Positions 43,940 to 52,400 of a DNA stretch of 64,000 nucleotides are shown here, piece after piece. Source of the stretch: Cupriavidus necator (GTDB taxonomy: Bacteria; Pseudomonadota; Gammaproteobacteria; Burkholderiales; Burkholderiaceae). The stretch lies in contig CP074388.1 of the NCBI GenBank assembly GCA_022041995.1, positions 248,001-312,000 on the forward strand, given 5' to 3'. Under the pieces are notes generated by a model, which was given only the letters and a program-made list of their open reading frames with translations, had not been told where the DNA came from and did no database searches. How positions within the stretch are numbered: the first letter of the stretch is position 1; each line of letters opens with the position of its first letter. The translations under genes and the position numbers were made by a program.

Positions 43940-44276
43940 GCCTGTGATGCTATATCCGCCACTCAATGACCCAGGAATGAACACACAATTTCGTGATGAT
44001 CCGCATGAAGCTCTCAAACAGCGCGCGCTGGCGCTGTCTGGCCAGGTCTTTGTTCGCATTCGCGAACTGACACAACTGAGCGCTGCGGGCGAGGCTCGGA
44101 TGACGGAGCGGGTGAAGCTGATTGAGACCCTAGCGGACGGGGCACACAATTTGCCGCAGATCGTTGCACAGTTTGGCGAGAACGCATGGGCATGTGCAGA
44201 AACGCTCATGATGGAGTGCGGCTTGTGCGAGGACGCACTCAAGCAAAGCACGCAGTTCGAGCGTAGCCTCGGCTAA
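43923..44276 (+). CDS. Small helical protein
   Basis: 117-aa soluble protein overlapping the amidase 3' end by 17 nt; an internal ATG at 43947 is an alternative start. It is mostly helix (HEALKQRALALSGQVFVRIRELTQL, MTERVKLIETLADGAHNLPQIVAQF). Unknown function; the overlap suggests co-translation with the amidase. Confidence 0.55.
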   Translation: METTGKPVMLYPPLNDPGMNTQFRDDPHEALKQRALALSGQVFVRIRELTQLSAAGEARMTERVKLIETLADGAHNLPQIVAQFGENAWACAETLMMECGLCEDALKQSTQFERSLG

Positions 44277-44361
44277 GAACTCTGAAGAGTCATGGCATCG
44301 GGTTTGGACGGTCAGATGGACAAGCGACACACGAGGAAAGACACGGTGCGAAATATCTCTT

Positions 44362-44958
44362 TTGAGCCGTGGGACCGGTGCTCAAAGGCACGGCGCGAGA
44401 AGTGCTTGTCTGCTGCGGGTATTGTTTTTGGCCTTGGGCTTCCTCGTCGGCTCGTCGAGCGGCACAATCGCTCAAACGATATGGCTTGTAGAGCATGGTG
44501 TGCCGCCTTGGCTCATCATATGGCTGATCAACGGTCAGTGGCTGGTAGGATTTGTCGCGATGTTCACGGTTCCGGCGTGGCCGCGGATCAGTTGGTGGCT
44601 GTTCAAGAAGCGTCAAGTTGCCGGGTTTTCGCGGGATGCTGAGCAACGTGTTGCGCAGCTCAAAATCGCAGGTGTGACTGAGATTGCCGCCCTGGCCACT
44701 GTACTGAACGACGCCAAGCATCTGTATGAGATGGCTCGCCGGTCGGCGTTCTCTACGGCGTGGTCCCCGCAGCCGCGAGCATTCCGGGAACTGTGTGAAA
44801 GTTACAGCGAGCGCTTGGAGGCTCTTGCGGACCAAGAGACAGATCCCGCGGCTAGGCTTGGCGCGCTACAAGCTGTGCATGGGTTTCGTAACATGGACCT
44901 TGGCGGCCATGGAGGAGGATCTGGAGGCCTGAATAAAGAGCAGGGAAATGCCGCATGA
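44362..44958 (+). CDS. Two-helix membrane protein
   Basis: 198-aa frame from a TTG. Hydrophobic segments are CLLRVLFLALGFLVGSS and PWLIIWLINGQWLVGFVAMFTVP, followed by a ~120-residue helical cytoplasmic domain and a Gly-rich tail. An ATG-initiated frame at 44316 (MDKRHTRKDTVRNISF) overlaps the 5' part in another phase, so the true start may be upstream with a frameshift near 44400. Confidence 0.5.
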   Translation: MSRGTGAQRHGARSACLLRVLFLALGFLVGSSSGTIAQTIWLVEHGVPPWLIIWLINGQWLVGFVAMFTVPAWPRISWWLFKKRQVAGFSRDAEQRVAQLKIAGVTEIAALATVLNDAKHLYEMARRSAFSTAWSPQPRAFRELCESYSERLEALADQETDPAARLGALQAVHGFRNMDLGGHGGGSGGLNKEQGNAA

Positions 44959-45012
44959 CTAGCTGATTTGCGAAGACCATCTTCATCGCAACCTTTGATC
45001 TGAGCTCCAGTA

Positions 45013-45888
45013 ATGAACTCTCCATCCGTATCGACTGAAACCGTCCTATTGCTCGACCGAAATGCCATCGCGATCATAAAGGACGCCGTTGCCGGCAAAC
45101 CCCAGCCGGATGAAAAGAAGCAGAAAGCCCTCGATGCACTGCGTGCACTTGACGTGCCAGAAAACAGCATTAGCCCGCTCTTTTCCATCATTGAAGGAGA
45201 GAAGGGGCGTGAGGACGGGGCGGCAGAAAAAGCTGTCTGCCTAGAGAAGGAAACCGACGTCGTCGCGCAGTTCTTCAGGCACGCCAACACCGATGCTGCA
45301 CACCTTCGTGGCCTCCAGAAGCTGGTGACTGACCTGTTTACTGGTATGAAAGAGAGTTTGTGGGACCAACGGGCGGAGTACCTTACTAGGGCGGCGCCGC
45401 TCGTCCTCCAAAAGGTCGCCGAAAAGAAACGTCTGCATGTCGAAGGCCAACTCATTCAGCTTGCTAGGTCGTGCGGAGTCGCTCCCAATGACGGTATCGT
45501 GATGCTATTTCTCGCCTGCCTATACGGTAGCGATGCCGCGCGTGGGGTGATCAAGCCGAAAGCGCCGGACCCCTACAACGTGCTGACCGACCTCCATGTC
45601 ATTCCCCGGATAGGTATGGTCAGGGCCGTAGTCCGCATGTTGCCGCGCCCGGTCAGGGTCCGGTTCTGGACGCTGGATGAAGGCCTGTTTGCTTTTTTGT
45701 CGAATGTGGATATCGTCGACCCCCACTTCACAGCGGACGGGGACCTACAGATGCAGGTTAGGTATAAACCGGCGTTGTTTCCCGACCTGATCAAGGGTGG
45801 CGATACAGCGGCTGCGGACTCGATGCTCCACCGCATCGCAGCTGCAAGCGATGCCGATGCGGAGGCGAATGCCTGGTCACAGACGTAG
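45013..45888 (+). CDS. Unknown soluble protein
   Basis: 291-aa protein. The N-terminal ~160 residues are helical and charged (KPQPDEKKQKALDALRALDVPENS; GMKESLWDQRAEYLTRAAPLVLQKVAEKKRLHVEGQLIQLA). The C-terminal part is mixed alpha/beta (VLTDLHVIPRIGMVRAVVRML; RVRFWTLDEGLFAFL). No signal peptide and no recognised family. Confidence 0.6.
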   Translation: MNSPSVSTETVLLLDRNAIAIIKDAVAGKPQPDEKKQKALDALRALDVPENSISPLFSIIEGEKGREDGAAEKAVCLEKETDVVAQFFRHANTDAAHLRGLQKLVTDLFTGMKESLWDQRAEYLTRAAPLVLQKVAEKKRLHVEGQLIQLARSCGVAPNDGIVMLFLACLYGSDAARGVIKPKAPDPYNVLTDLHVIPRIGMVRAVVRMLPRPVRVRFWTLDEGLFAFLSNVDIVDPHFTADGDLQMQVRYKPALFPDLIKGGDTAAADSMLHRIAAASDADAEANAWSQT

Positions 45889-45907
45889 CAGCAAAAACGA
45901 AAGGAGA

Positions 45908-46297
45908 ATGATGCACACGAACGATAACCGAGGCTGGATAGTCCGTTGTGGCGACCGCTACCTTTGCCCGAAAGACGGCGACGTGGGTTACACGTCCGAG
46001 CTGGCCGAGGCGGGAACGTTTTGCAGCGAAGAGGAAGCCATGGACGCTGGGCGCGAGCATTGCGATTCTGGATTCGTGGTGATGCGGGCCCCAGGCGTTG
46101 ATGACCGGCTGCAGGACACGCTGAAAGCGATCGCTGATTACATTCCCGAGGAGCACCCGACTCATGGTGGTGTTGACACCGCCGAGCTGCAGAACGGCGT
46201 ACCGCTGGCGGCATCGCCGTCGAAAGAACCTCTAGGGATTACCCCTTATCTCGCTCTGTCGAAGGCACGGCGTCATCTTTCTGGTGGAAACGAATAG
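45908..46297 (+). CDS. Small acidic protein
   Basis: 129-aa protein beginning MMHTNDNRGWIVRCGDRYLCPKDGDV; AAGGAG lies just upstream, making the second ATG (45911) slightly better spaced. It has scattered Cys/His residues and acidic helices. Unknown. Confidence 0.55.
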   Translation: MMHTNDNRGWIVRCGDRYLCPKDGDVGYTSELAEAGTFCSEEEAMDAGREHCDSGFVVMRAPGVDDRLQDTLKAIADYIPEEHPTHGGVDTAELQNGVPLAASPSKEPLGITPYLALSKARRHLSGGNE

Positions 46298-46790
46298 GGG
46301 GTCAATACGATCGCCGGGGCGCGACGCAGCAAGGCGAAAGTAACGCAGCGACTGCCCTCGCAGAAATTGGTACGCTCGCGTGCCAGGCCTGCCTAGAATT
46401 CCTCGCGCCGCCAGCCCCCACCCTCGGGCTTCTTCTGCTTCGTCACAGCGACGAAGCGGAAGATCGGGTAAAGGTAGGCGGCGTTCTTGATCTTCACACG
46501 GGCATCGTCCCGCCAGAATCCTTTGACCTCCCGAAACTCGAGCTCGCCGCTCACGAGGCGTACTCCGAAATCCGGCGTATAGAAAGTGTTCTTGCCGAGC
46601 CGCAATTTGATGGGCTCGAATGCATACCAGGTGATCAGGCCAGCATGCTTTTCCAGTTCGAGCTGAGCGGCGTATGCCTCCTCAGTCGGGTTCATCTGGC
46701 CAGGCGGCAATCTGCCTAGCGCGAGCATGCGATCCTGAGGGTTCGCCGGCGTGGGCACGGCGTTTTGTGCCTGGATGGCCGGCGCCGACG

Positions 46791-48216
46791 CAATCCACCC
46801 AAGATAAGCCGCCAAATAAAATCGCAATTGGCGCCGAGAACGCTTGACAGGTGACGAGGTTCGAGGGGCCGCCGCCCTGCTTGCGCTGGATGTTTAGCGC
46901 AAGCAGGGCGGCGGCCAATAGAGGATCGCTTCTCGATCTTCGCTTGGCTCTCATGCCCCTGTCCGATTTGTTCGCTGCACTTGCCCAATATCTGCACACC
47001 AAGGTCTTTCACGATCTTGCCCGTCATCCAGAGCATCCGGCCGCCTTCACCCGGCAGCGCAAGCTCACCCTGCCGACACTGATCTCCTTCATGCTCGGCA
47101 ACTTGCGTATGGGCATGCAAGCCGAGCTCGATCAATTCTTCGCCACGCTCGCCCGCCAAAACACCTTGCGCCGTTGCGTCAGTGAACAAGCCTTCGCCCA
47201 GGCTCGCAGCAAGCTCGGCGGCGATGTCTTTGCTCACCTCAATGACTGGCTACTTCAGCACGTCTCCAACCATTTGCCACGCTGGCATGGCTTTCGGCTG
47301 GTCGCCGCGGACGCTTCACACCTGCGTTTCGCCATTCGCCACAGCCATCTGCCTCGAGCCGCCAGCCGCGATCAACTTGCCTTCGGCCTGTACCTGCCTG
47401 GGGCCGAGATCATGCTCGCCGCCTCATTACACAGCGTGTACGAGAACGAACGCCAGATCCTGTTCGAGCATCTGGACCGCCTGCAATCCGACGACTTGCT
47501 CTTGCTCGACCGCGGCTACCCCGCCCGCTGGCTGGTGGCCGTACTCAACCAACGAAACATCCCTTTCTGCATGCGTGCCGACGGCAGCGGCTTTGCTGCC
47601 GTACGGCGCTTCGTGCGCTCTGGCCGTGACGAGGCCATCGTCACGCTCCCCGCTCCAGCCCGCATTGACGCGCGCGACTACGAGTGTGCGGCTACCCCGC
47701 AGACCGTTCGGCTGATCCGGCAGATCTCGCCAGCCGGCAAGGTGCGCGTGCTCATCACCAATCTGCTCGACATGCACCGCTATCCAGCGGCCACCTTCCG
47801 CGACCTTTACCATCAACGCTGGCGCCTCGAGGAGGCGTACAAACGCCTCAAGCACCGCATGGGACTCGAACATCTGTCCGGCCTCTCGCAGTTGGCTGCC
47901 AGGCAGGACTTCGGCGCCAAAATCCTCAGTGATAACCTGCACGCTCTATGCTGCTTCAGCGCCGTGCAGGAACATGAGATTGACTCGAACTATCGGATCA
48001 TCCGAACCTACGCCATCACCGCTCTCAAACCTGTCCTGCCAGCGGCGCTACTGGGACTGCGCTGGGCCAAGGCTGCGCTGAATGAGACCTTGGCCTTGAT
48101 CGCAACACGTACCCATCGCGTGCGACCGGATCGCGCTAAACCACGTCCGCCTCGCCAGAAACCTCATCGACATGCCGCCTATAAGGCTTGCTGATGTCCT
48201 TATCTTGGGTGGATTG
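46791..48216 (+). mobile_element. IS4-family element, copy 1 (1426 bp)
   Basis: Perfect 18-bp inverted repeats CAATCCACCCAAGATAAG at both ends and a 10-bp target duplication GGCGCCGACG (46781-46790 and 48217-48226). It is the same length as copy 2 at 59557-60982. A 21-bp perfect hairpin with an 8-nt loop (46867-46916) sits between the left end and the transposase and may block incoming transcription. Confidence 0.95.
46851..48194 (+). CDS. IS4-family transposase, copy 1
   Basis: 447-aa frame; translation may really begin at the ATG at 46953 (MPLSDLFAALAQYLHTKVF) because the upstream part spans the hairpin. The DDE core is first Asp in LVAADASHLRF, second Asp in LLLDRGYPARWLV, and the IS4 Y-(2)-R-(3)-E-(6)-K signature in YHQRWRLEEAYKRLK. 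The frame is intact. Confidence 0.92.
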   Translation: MTRFEGPPPCLRWMFSASRAAANRGSLLDLRLALMPLSDLFAALAQYLHTKVFHDLARHPEHPAAFTRQRKLTLPTLISFMLGNLRMGMQAELDQFFATLARQNTLRRCVSEQAFAQARSKLGGDVFAHLNDWLLQHVSNHLPRWHGFRLVAADASHLRFAIRHSHLPRAASRDQLAFGLYLPGAEIMLAASLHSVYENERQILFEHLDRLQSDDLLLLDRGYPARWLVAVLNQRNIPFCMRADGSGFAAVRRFVRSGRDEAIVTLPAPARIDARDYECAATPQTVRLIRQISPAGKVRVLITNLLDMHRYPAATFRDLYHQRWRLEEAYKRLKHRMGLEHLSGLSQLAARQDFGAKILSDNLHALCCFSAVQEHEIDSNYRIIRTYAITALKPVLPAALLGLRWAKAALNETLALIATRTHRVRPDRAKPRPPRQKPHRHAAYKAC

Positions 48217-48296
48217 GGCGCCGACGCCCCACGCGATCCTGTTCGCTTTAGCAGCGCGGCGTATGCCTCCTCCGAGAATCGGATTCCTTTTCCCAT

Positions 48297-48708
48297 GGTG
48301 CGTCAACGAAAGTCAATGGTCTTTCGAGGCTACGTGTGGAGATGGGAATGCAAGTCGGTCTAGCAACTCTACGGGCTGGCGAAGTGCGGTTCAGTGGCTG
48401 ATGTCACTGCCGGAACGCGGTGTTAGGGCGCAGGTGATCTTTGCATGTTGTCGCTTTCGGCCCATGTACATTGCCAGAAGAGAGGCCACTACACGGTGGA
48501 GCGGCAAAGCATGGGCTTGGTGTGTATCGCGGTATCCGGCGCGACCTGCTGGCGATTGCGCAATTTACGGCTTCCGGCTATCCTTCGCAGCGGATACCTT
48601 CCAAGCCTGCCGGCGGGCTAAATCGGCGCAGCACTCAGACAGCAGGACGCCCTTCACTTGGTCGCATGTAATCGCCGGTATGCAGACCCGATCACGAAGG
48701 AATCGCTC
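48297..48708. other. Intergenic stretch without recognised gene
   Basis: About 410 bp between the interrupted DUF1064-like gene and the ATPase gene. It presumably holds both promoters; no element was recognised and the plus-strand open frame there lacks protein character. Confidence 0.35.
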
Positions 48709-49600
48709 ATGCCGTCAATCATTTGCTCCGCCGAAACGGTGCACGAGATCAAGCGCGCCAGCCGCGCTAAATTCCCCCAGATCAAGAATGCCCACCTCCT
48801 CGAGGCGATCGCTCGCGGATTTGGCTTTGAGACATGGGCCGCGTTCAACACGGTCCTGAAGAACGCTTCAGAGCAAGCACCGCTTTCTGCCACGTTCACA
48901 TCGGATCTCGCGCAAGGTCGATTGGTCGAGCTGGGATACCCAGAACTCGCTAGCCATTCGCCCATCTTCACAGTGATTCCGACGGAGGCGCGAGGAGATT
49001 CACTCCAGCGCCGTGGCCGTGCAATCCCAACGTTGCAAGATTTGGCCGAACGAGGGATGTTCACAGCCGACGAACATCAGGCCATCAGACGCCTCGCAGA
49101 GGGGCAGCATACGATTTTGGTTGCAGGCCCAACTGGTTCTGGAAAATCCACTCTCATGCACGCTATTCTAGACGTTCAAGCGCATCGTCGACCCAGGCGT
49201 AGGATTGGCCTGCCTGTTCCAGGAGGTTCGTGAGTTCGCCGACTATCCGGATAACGTGGTCCAGTATTACATGGATCCAAGGAAGTACCAGGACGGCATG
49301 CAATACCTGAATGTGGACGAGATTGCGGCCGAGGCGAGCGACCACGACACCCTATGCATCGACGATATGCGTGATGCTACGTACTCTGCGGTCGTGCTAA
49401 AGAAATGGCGAGACAGCGGGTACGGCGTCGCAACGGTCCATGCCTCGCTTGGGAGGGGCCTCGACCGTATTGCGACTCTAACGGCTTCGTTTGGTGGTCA
49501 GAGCACTCCGGTGATCGACGCGTGCATTTACCTGGAGCACAGGAGGGGTAAGCTGTCTGTTCACTCCATCGATCTGTCGAAAGTAGCACGCCGAGGCTGA
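48709..49600 (+). pseudogene. PilT/VirB11-like secretion ATPase, apparent frameshift
   Basis: GAAGGA precedes the ATG at 48709. Residues 1-50 form a small helical domain (SAETVHEIKRASRAKF...GFGFETWAAFNTVL) like the 'glyoxalase-related' N-terminal module of plasmid ATPases. Walker A LVAGPTGSGKSTLMHAIL is followed by a break near 49160-49175. The second frame continues with FKRIVDPGVGLACLFQEVREF, TLCIDDMRDATYSAVVLKKW (Walker B-like) and GYGVATVHAS (His box). The join needs one base fewer or two more. It could be the VirB11 of the T4SS or a pilus retraction motor. Confidence 0.65.
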
Positions 49601-49712
49601 CCGAGACTCTATTTCAGTCAGTTGCGAAGGGTCATCGTCTCTTAGTGCTGCTCGACATACGCGCTACCGAGGCGAACATCCCGCACAGGAAAACACAGGC
49701 GCCCCAAGAAAA

Positions 49713-49738
49713 AGCAAAGCCGGAAGGCCGGCTTTGCT
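49713..49738 (-). terminator. Rho-independent terminator
   Basis: 11-bp stem AGCAAAGCCGG/CCGGCTTTGCT with a 4-nt loop. On the minus strand it is followed by TTTTTCTT, just after the stop of the 49741-50004 gene. Confidence 0.85.
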
Positions 49739-49740
49739 GA

Positions 49741-50004
49741 CTAACTGAGGTCCGAGCCTATCCGGTGACCGTGCATGCGCAACAGTCGCAATGTCAGCGG
49801 GCTCGTGGCGCCGTACAGTACGCAGAAGACACCGCCGATGCCTGCAACTACGCGAAGGCCTGGCGTGACTACTAGGTTCCACAGCGTGTCCGGGAACGAG
49901 TCCGGCGCCGTCGACCACGCCAGTACGTTCAAGGCGACAGCGCACGCGGCCAGGAGCGTGACGCTTGCCAGATGAATCAATGCGATGCGTGTGTACGTAG
50001 TCAT
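49741..50004 (-). CDS. Small membrane protein
   Basis: 87-aa protein with two transmembrane helices (IALIHLASVTLLAACAVALNVLAW and VTPGLRVVAGIGGVFCVLYGATSPL), own terminator, and two direct repeats CGTTCTATT upstream (50004-50034). Unknown function. Confidence 0.55.
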   Translation of the reverse strand: MTTYTRIALIHLASVTLLAACAVALNVLAWSTAPDSFPDTLWNLVVTPGLRVVAGIGGVFCVLYGATSPLTLRLLRMHGHRIGSDLS

Positions 50005-50142
50005 CGTTCTATTTTAGTCTATGCCAAACGTTCTATTCTCGTCGCGCTGTCGCTCAAACGTACCCGTTTCTGCGAGCCAACGGTTGCCTCTTGGGGGGTG
50101 CAGTGCCGTCAAAGCCGGGTAGCGTGCGCCGATAACTGCGTC

Positions 50143-50622
50143 TCAGGCGATTCCACTGAATGTCTGAGAGTCGATCAGGAAGGGTGTCGTTGAGACGACC
50201 TCGACGAGCTCCATGTCTTCGTGATTCGGGTTGAGCAACACGTTGAAGTCGGGAGGGCTGAGAGCTGACGGTACGCGCATTGCGAGCTGCTCCTGCGCGG
50301 CCAACCATTTCGCACCGATGGCAACTGTTGCGCGCGGCTCTCGCGCGAGGTCACCCCAGCCAGGCGGGGGCGCCGGCACGTGCGCGCTCTCGTAGAGGTC
50401 GTCGGGTAGCTCAAGGGTAACAAGGTGCAGGCGCCCGGCCTCCGGCAGCATGCCACCTGTATGGGTAAGCAGCTCGAGCAGGGCGGTCGATGCATTGCAG
50501 GATGCATAGACGACCCGCTTGCCGCGTGGACTCCAGCGCCCGCCTGATAGCGCGGCCCCCATGCCGTTGAGGTGGTCCTGGCCCCGGGCCGCGGCATCCG
50601 ACACGAGTTTGTAGAGCCTCAC
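50143..50622 (-). CDS. RES-domain toxin
   Basis: 159-aa RES-family toxin. Characterised relatives (MbcT, ParT) deplete NAD+ or ADP-ribosylate metabolic enzymes. Motifs are GRWSPRGKRVVYAS (Arg, Tyr, Ser of the family) and TALLELLTH with its Glu, then YESAHVPAPPPGWGDL. The GTG start overlaps the antitoxin stop by 4 nt, a typical antitoxin-first operon. Confidence 0.9.
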   Translation of the reverse strand: MRLYKLVSDAAARGQDHLNGMGAALSGGRWSPRGKRVVYASCNASTALLELLTHTGGMLPEAGRLHLVTLELPDDLYESAHVPAPPPGWGDLAREPRATVAIGAKWLAAQEQLAMRVPSALSPPDFNVLLNPNHEDMELVEVVSTTPFLIDSQTFSGIA

Positions 50623-51089
50623 GCCATCACTCCCTCACTGGCATGTAGCAGAACGTCCCTGACGCGGTCATATCCTGGCTGCGTGTCGAGCATCTCAATC
50701 GGGCGCTTGTGGCCAAGCGGGGCTAGAGGTCGTTTGATCCATTCGACCGCCCGCTTGTCGTCGCCGAACAAATCGCGCGCGATCTTGAGGATGATGAGCA
50801 CGCGCGCAACGCGGTCCGACTCCGCCGGCGACAGGCGGCTATCGTCTCTTCCTCCTTTGAGCCGACGCTGGACAGTCGACGGCGCAAGCTTCAAGCTTTT
50901 GACGAGGGTCAGCAAGGGCACGTTCAGTACATCCTTTGCGAGGCGCTCGAGCACTGCTGCCTCCATCCCGGCACTTATGACGCGACACTGCTCGGACAGG
51001 TCGAGCATATCGAACATTTCGAAGTCCTGCGGTTGGGCGCCAAACCCGTTAGTACCAAAGTGATCGATAGGCTGCATTTTAACGTCCAT
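50619..51089 (-). CDS. Xre/MbcA/ParS-type antitoxin
   Basis: 156-aa antitoxin. An N-terminal HTH region (NVPLLTLVKSLKLAPSTVQRRLKGG) is followed by the toxin-binding DUF2384 domain (LSPAESDRVARVLIILKIARDLFGDDKRAVEWIKRPLAPLGHKRPIEML). The pair is a RES-Xre type II toxin-antitoxin system, likely a plasmid stability module. Two ATTCTA motifs 14 bp apart (51096 and 51110) lie just upstream and are candidate operator half-sites. Confidence 0.92.
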   Translation of the reverse strand: MDVKMQPIDHFGTNGFGAQPQDFEMFDMLDLSEQCRVISAGMEAAVLERLAKDVLNVPLLTLVKSLKLAPSTVQRRLKGGRDDSRLSPAESDRVARVLIILKIARDLFGDDKRAVEWIKRPLAPLGHKRPIEMLDTQPGYDRVRDVLLHASEGVMA

Positions 51090-51214
51090 TTGAGCATTCT
51101 ATAGACACCATTCTAGCGCAACAATCATATGAGCATTTGCAAACGTTCAAATAGATGTGATCCGGCGTTTTGGGATTCACGAATCTTGCGGGGTAGCTGG
51201 GAGTCGACTAACAT

Positions 51215-51264
51215 GGCCAAGTGAATTCACCCGGCCAAGGGAATTCACCCGGCCAAGTGAATCG
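51215..51264 (+). repeat. 18-bp direct repeats abutting the AbiEi-like start
   Basis: Two full 18-bp units (GGCCAAGTGAATTCACCC at 51215, one mismatch in the second at 51233) and a partial third unit (51251-51264) end two bases before the ATG at 51267. AbiEi antitoxins repress their own operon, so this is a likely operator; it also overlaps the translation start region. Confidence 0.65.
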
Positions 51265-51266
51265 AT

Positions 51267-52400
51267 ATGGAAACGACGAACATTCATACCTCCATCGCAC
51301 GGCAGGCGCACAACGCTGTCCGGTCGCTGTTCCAGGACACTGGATGGGATGTGGTGGAGGCAAAGCAGCCAGACCACGGGGAGGACTTTGTCCTAACCAA
51401 TACTCACGGCCAGGCGTACCACGCTGTCCTCAAGACGTTCACTGAGGGGCGGTCGGACCGCGTCACCGCATTCTTTGCCCAAGCGTTGTTGGAAGCGCGT
51501 TCTCGCGCGAAGAAGGAACAGGTGCGGCCTGCCGTGCTGATCTGGGTCAACACGTTGGTGCCGTCCCTGGTTAACCGCCTCGTCGATTTCCATCGTGAGA
51601 ACGGCGACGGCGAGCCCTTCGTTTTGTTGTCAGCAGCGGGCGTCCAGTATGCCGAGTTTCCTGGGTTAAACCTCGATCTCGCCGAAAGGCCGACCCGTGT
51701 CCGCCTCCCCGCTCGCATGACAACGCAGAGACTGGTGTTCTCAGATCTGACCCAGTGGATGCTCAAGCTCCTCCTGGCGGTAGACATCAAGCGCGGAGAC
51801 ATGTTTGGCGGACCGGCTGTGCGGTACAGCACAGCAACGGACCTCGCGCGGGCGGCTGGCTGTTCTGTCAACACAGCGACACGGCTGGTGAACGCGCTAA
51901 GAGCAGAGGGCTTCATCGAATCCGGGCCTTTCCTAAATCTCGTGCAACGCAGGAAGCTAGTGGAGCGATGGAAGGCGCAATACCAAGAGCCAGCCTTGTC
52001 GCTGCCTATGAAGTTTTTGGCGCCCATGCCGGCCGATGCACAGTTGCCAAAGCTCCTCCAGAAGGAGGGCGGTGTCCTCGGTCTATTCGCCGCCGCAAAA
52101 GCGCTCGGCGTTGGCCATGTTCATGGGGTACCGCCGACAGTCTGGGTACCCAATCTGATGGCGGCCGACGATTGGCGCGCGTTACGCCGCGCCCGGGAGG
52201 GCGAGCGCCCGGACTTGATCATGCAGCAGCACAGTTTTCCACTGTCGCTTGCGCGTGGAGCCGTTGTGCGCGACGGCATGCCGGTCACAGACATAATTCA
52301 GACTTGGCTCGACGTCTCGGCCCACCCGTCGCGTGGCGCCGAGCAGGCCGCAGAGCTGGAACATGGCATTCTTGCAAACGTGATAGGAGAGGGCGCTTGA
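51267..52400 (+). CDS. AbiEi-like antitoxin/regulator of a type IV toxin-antitoxin pair
   Basis: 377-aa protein. Residues about 1-110 resemble a restriction-endonuclease-like fold (SLFQDTGWDVVEAKQPDHGEDFVL). A winged HTH follows near 185-225 (ATDLARAAGCSVNTATRLVNALRAEGFI). The C-terminal region includes PTVWVPNLMAADDW. The next gene, a nucleotidyltransferase, overlaps its stop, which is the AbiEi-AbiEii layout. In AbiE the antitoxin represses the operon. A defence or stabilisation role is inferred. Confidence 0.72.
   Translation: METTNIHTSIARQAHNAVRSLFQDTGWDVVEAKQPDHGEDFVLTNTHGQAYHAVLKTFTEGRSDRVTAFFAQALLEARSRAKKEQVRPAVLIWVNTLVPSLVNRLVDFHRENGDGEPFVLLSAAGVQYAEFPGLNLDLAERPTRVRLPARMTTQRLVFSDLTQWMLKLLLAVDIKRGDMFGGPAVRYSTATDLARAAGCSVNTATRLVNALRAEGFIESGPFLNLVQRRKLVERWKAQYQEPALSLPMKFLAPMPADAQLPKLLQKEGGVLGLFAAAKALGVGHVHGVPPTVWVPNLMAADDWRALRRAREGERPDLIMQQHSFPLSLARGAVVRDGMPVTDIIQTWLDVSAHPSRGAEQAAELEHGILANVIGEGA

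Larger units (their letters stand above)
46393..48296 (-). pseudogene. DUF1064-like endonuclease gene split by IS4-family insertion
   Basis: The N-terminal piece is on the right of the IS (48296 down to 48217, MGKGIRFSEEAYAALLKR) and the rest on the left (46790 to 46393). Removing the IS and one copy of the 10-bp duplication restores an uninterrupted frame of about 155 aa through GASAPAIQAQNAV. The conserved core MNPTEEAYAAQLELEK...FEPIKLRLGKNTFYTPDF...FREVKGFW fits the DUF1064 (phage PD-(D/E)xK, RusA-neighbour) family. It was probably a phage- or plasmid-associated nuclease; now inactivated. Confidence 0.8.

Noticed and set aside
48188..48859. Plus-strand open frame after IS4 copy 1
   Set aside because: Begins inside the IS end, overlaps the interrupted DUF1064-like gene and the ATPase gene in the wrong frame.
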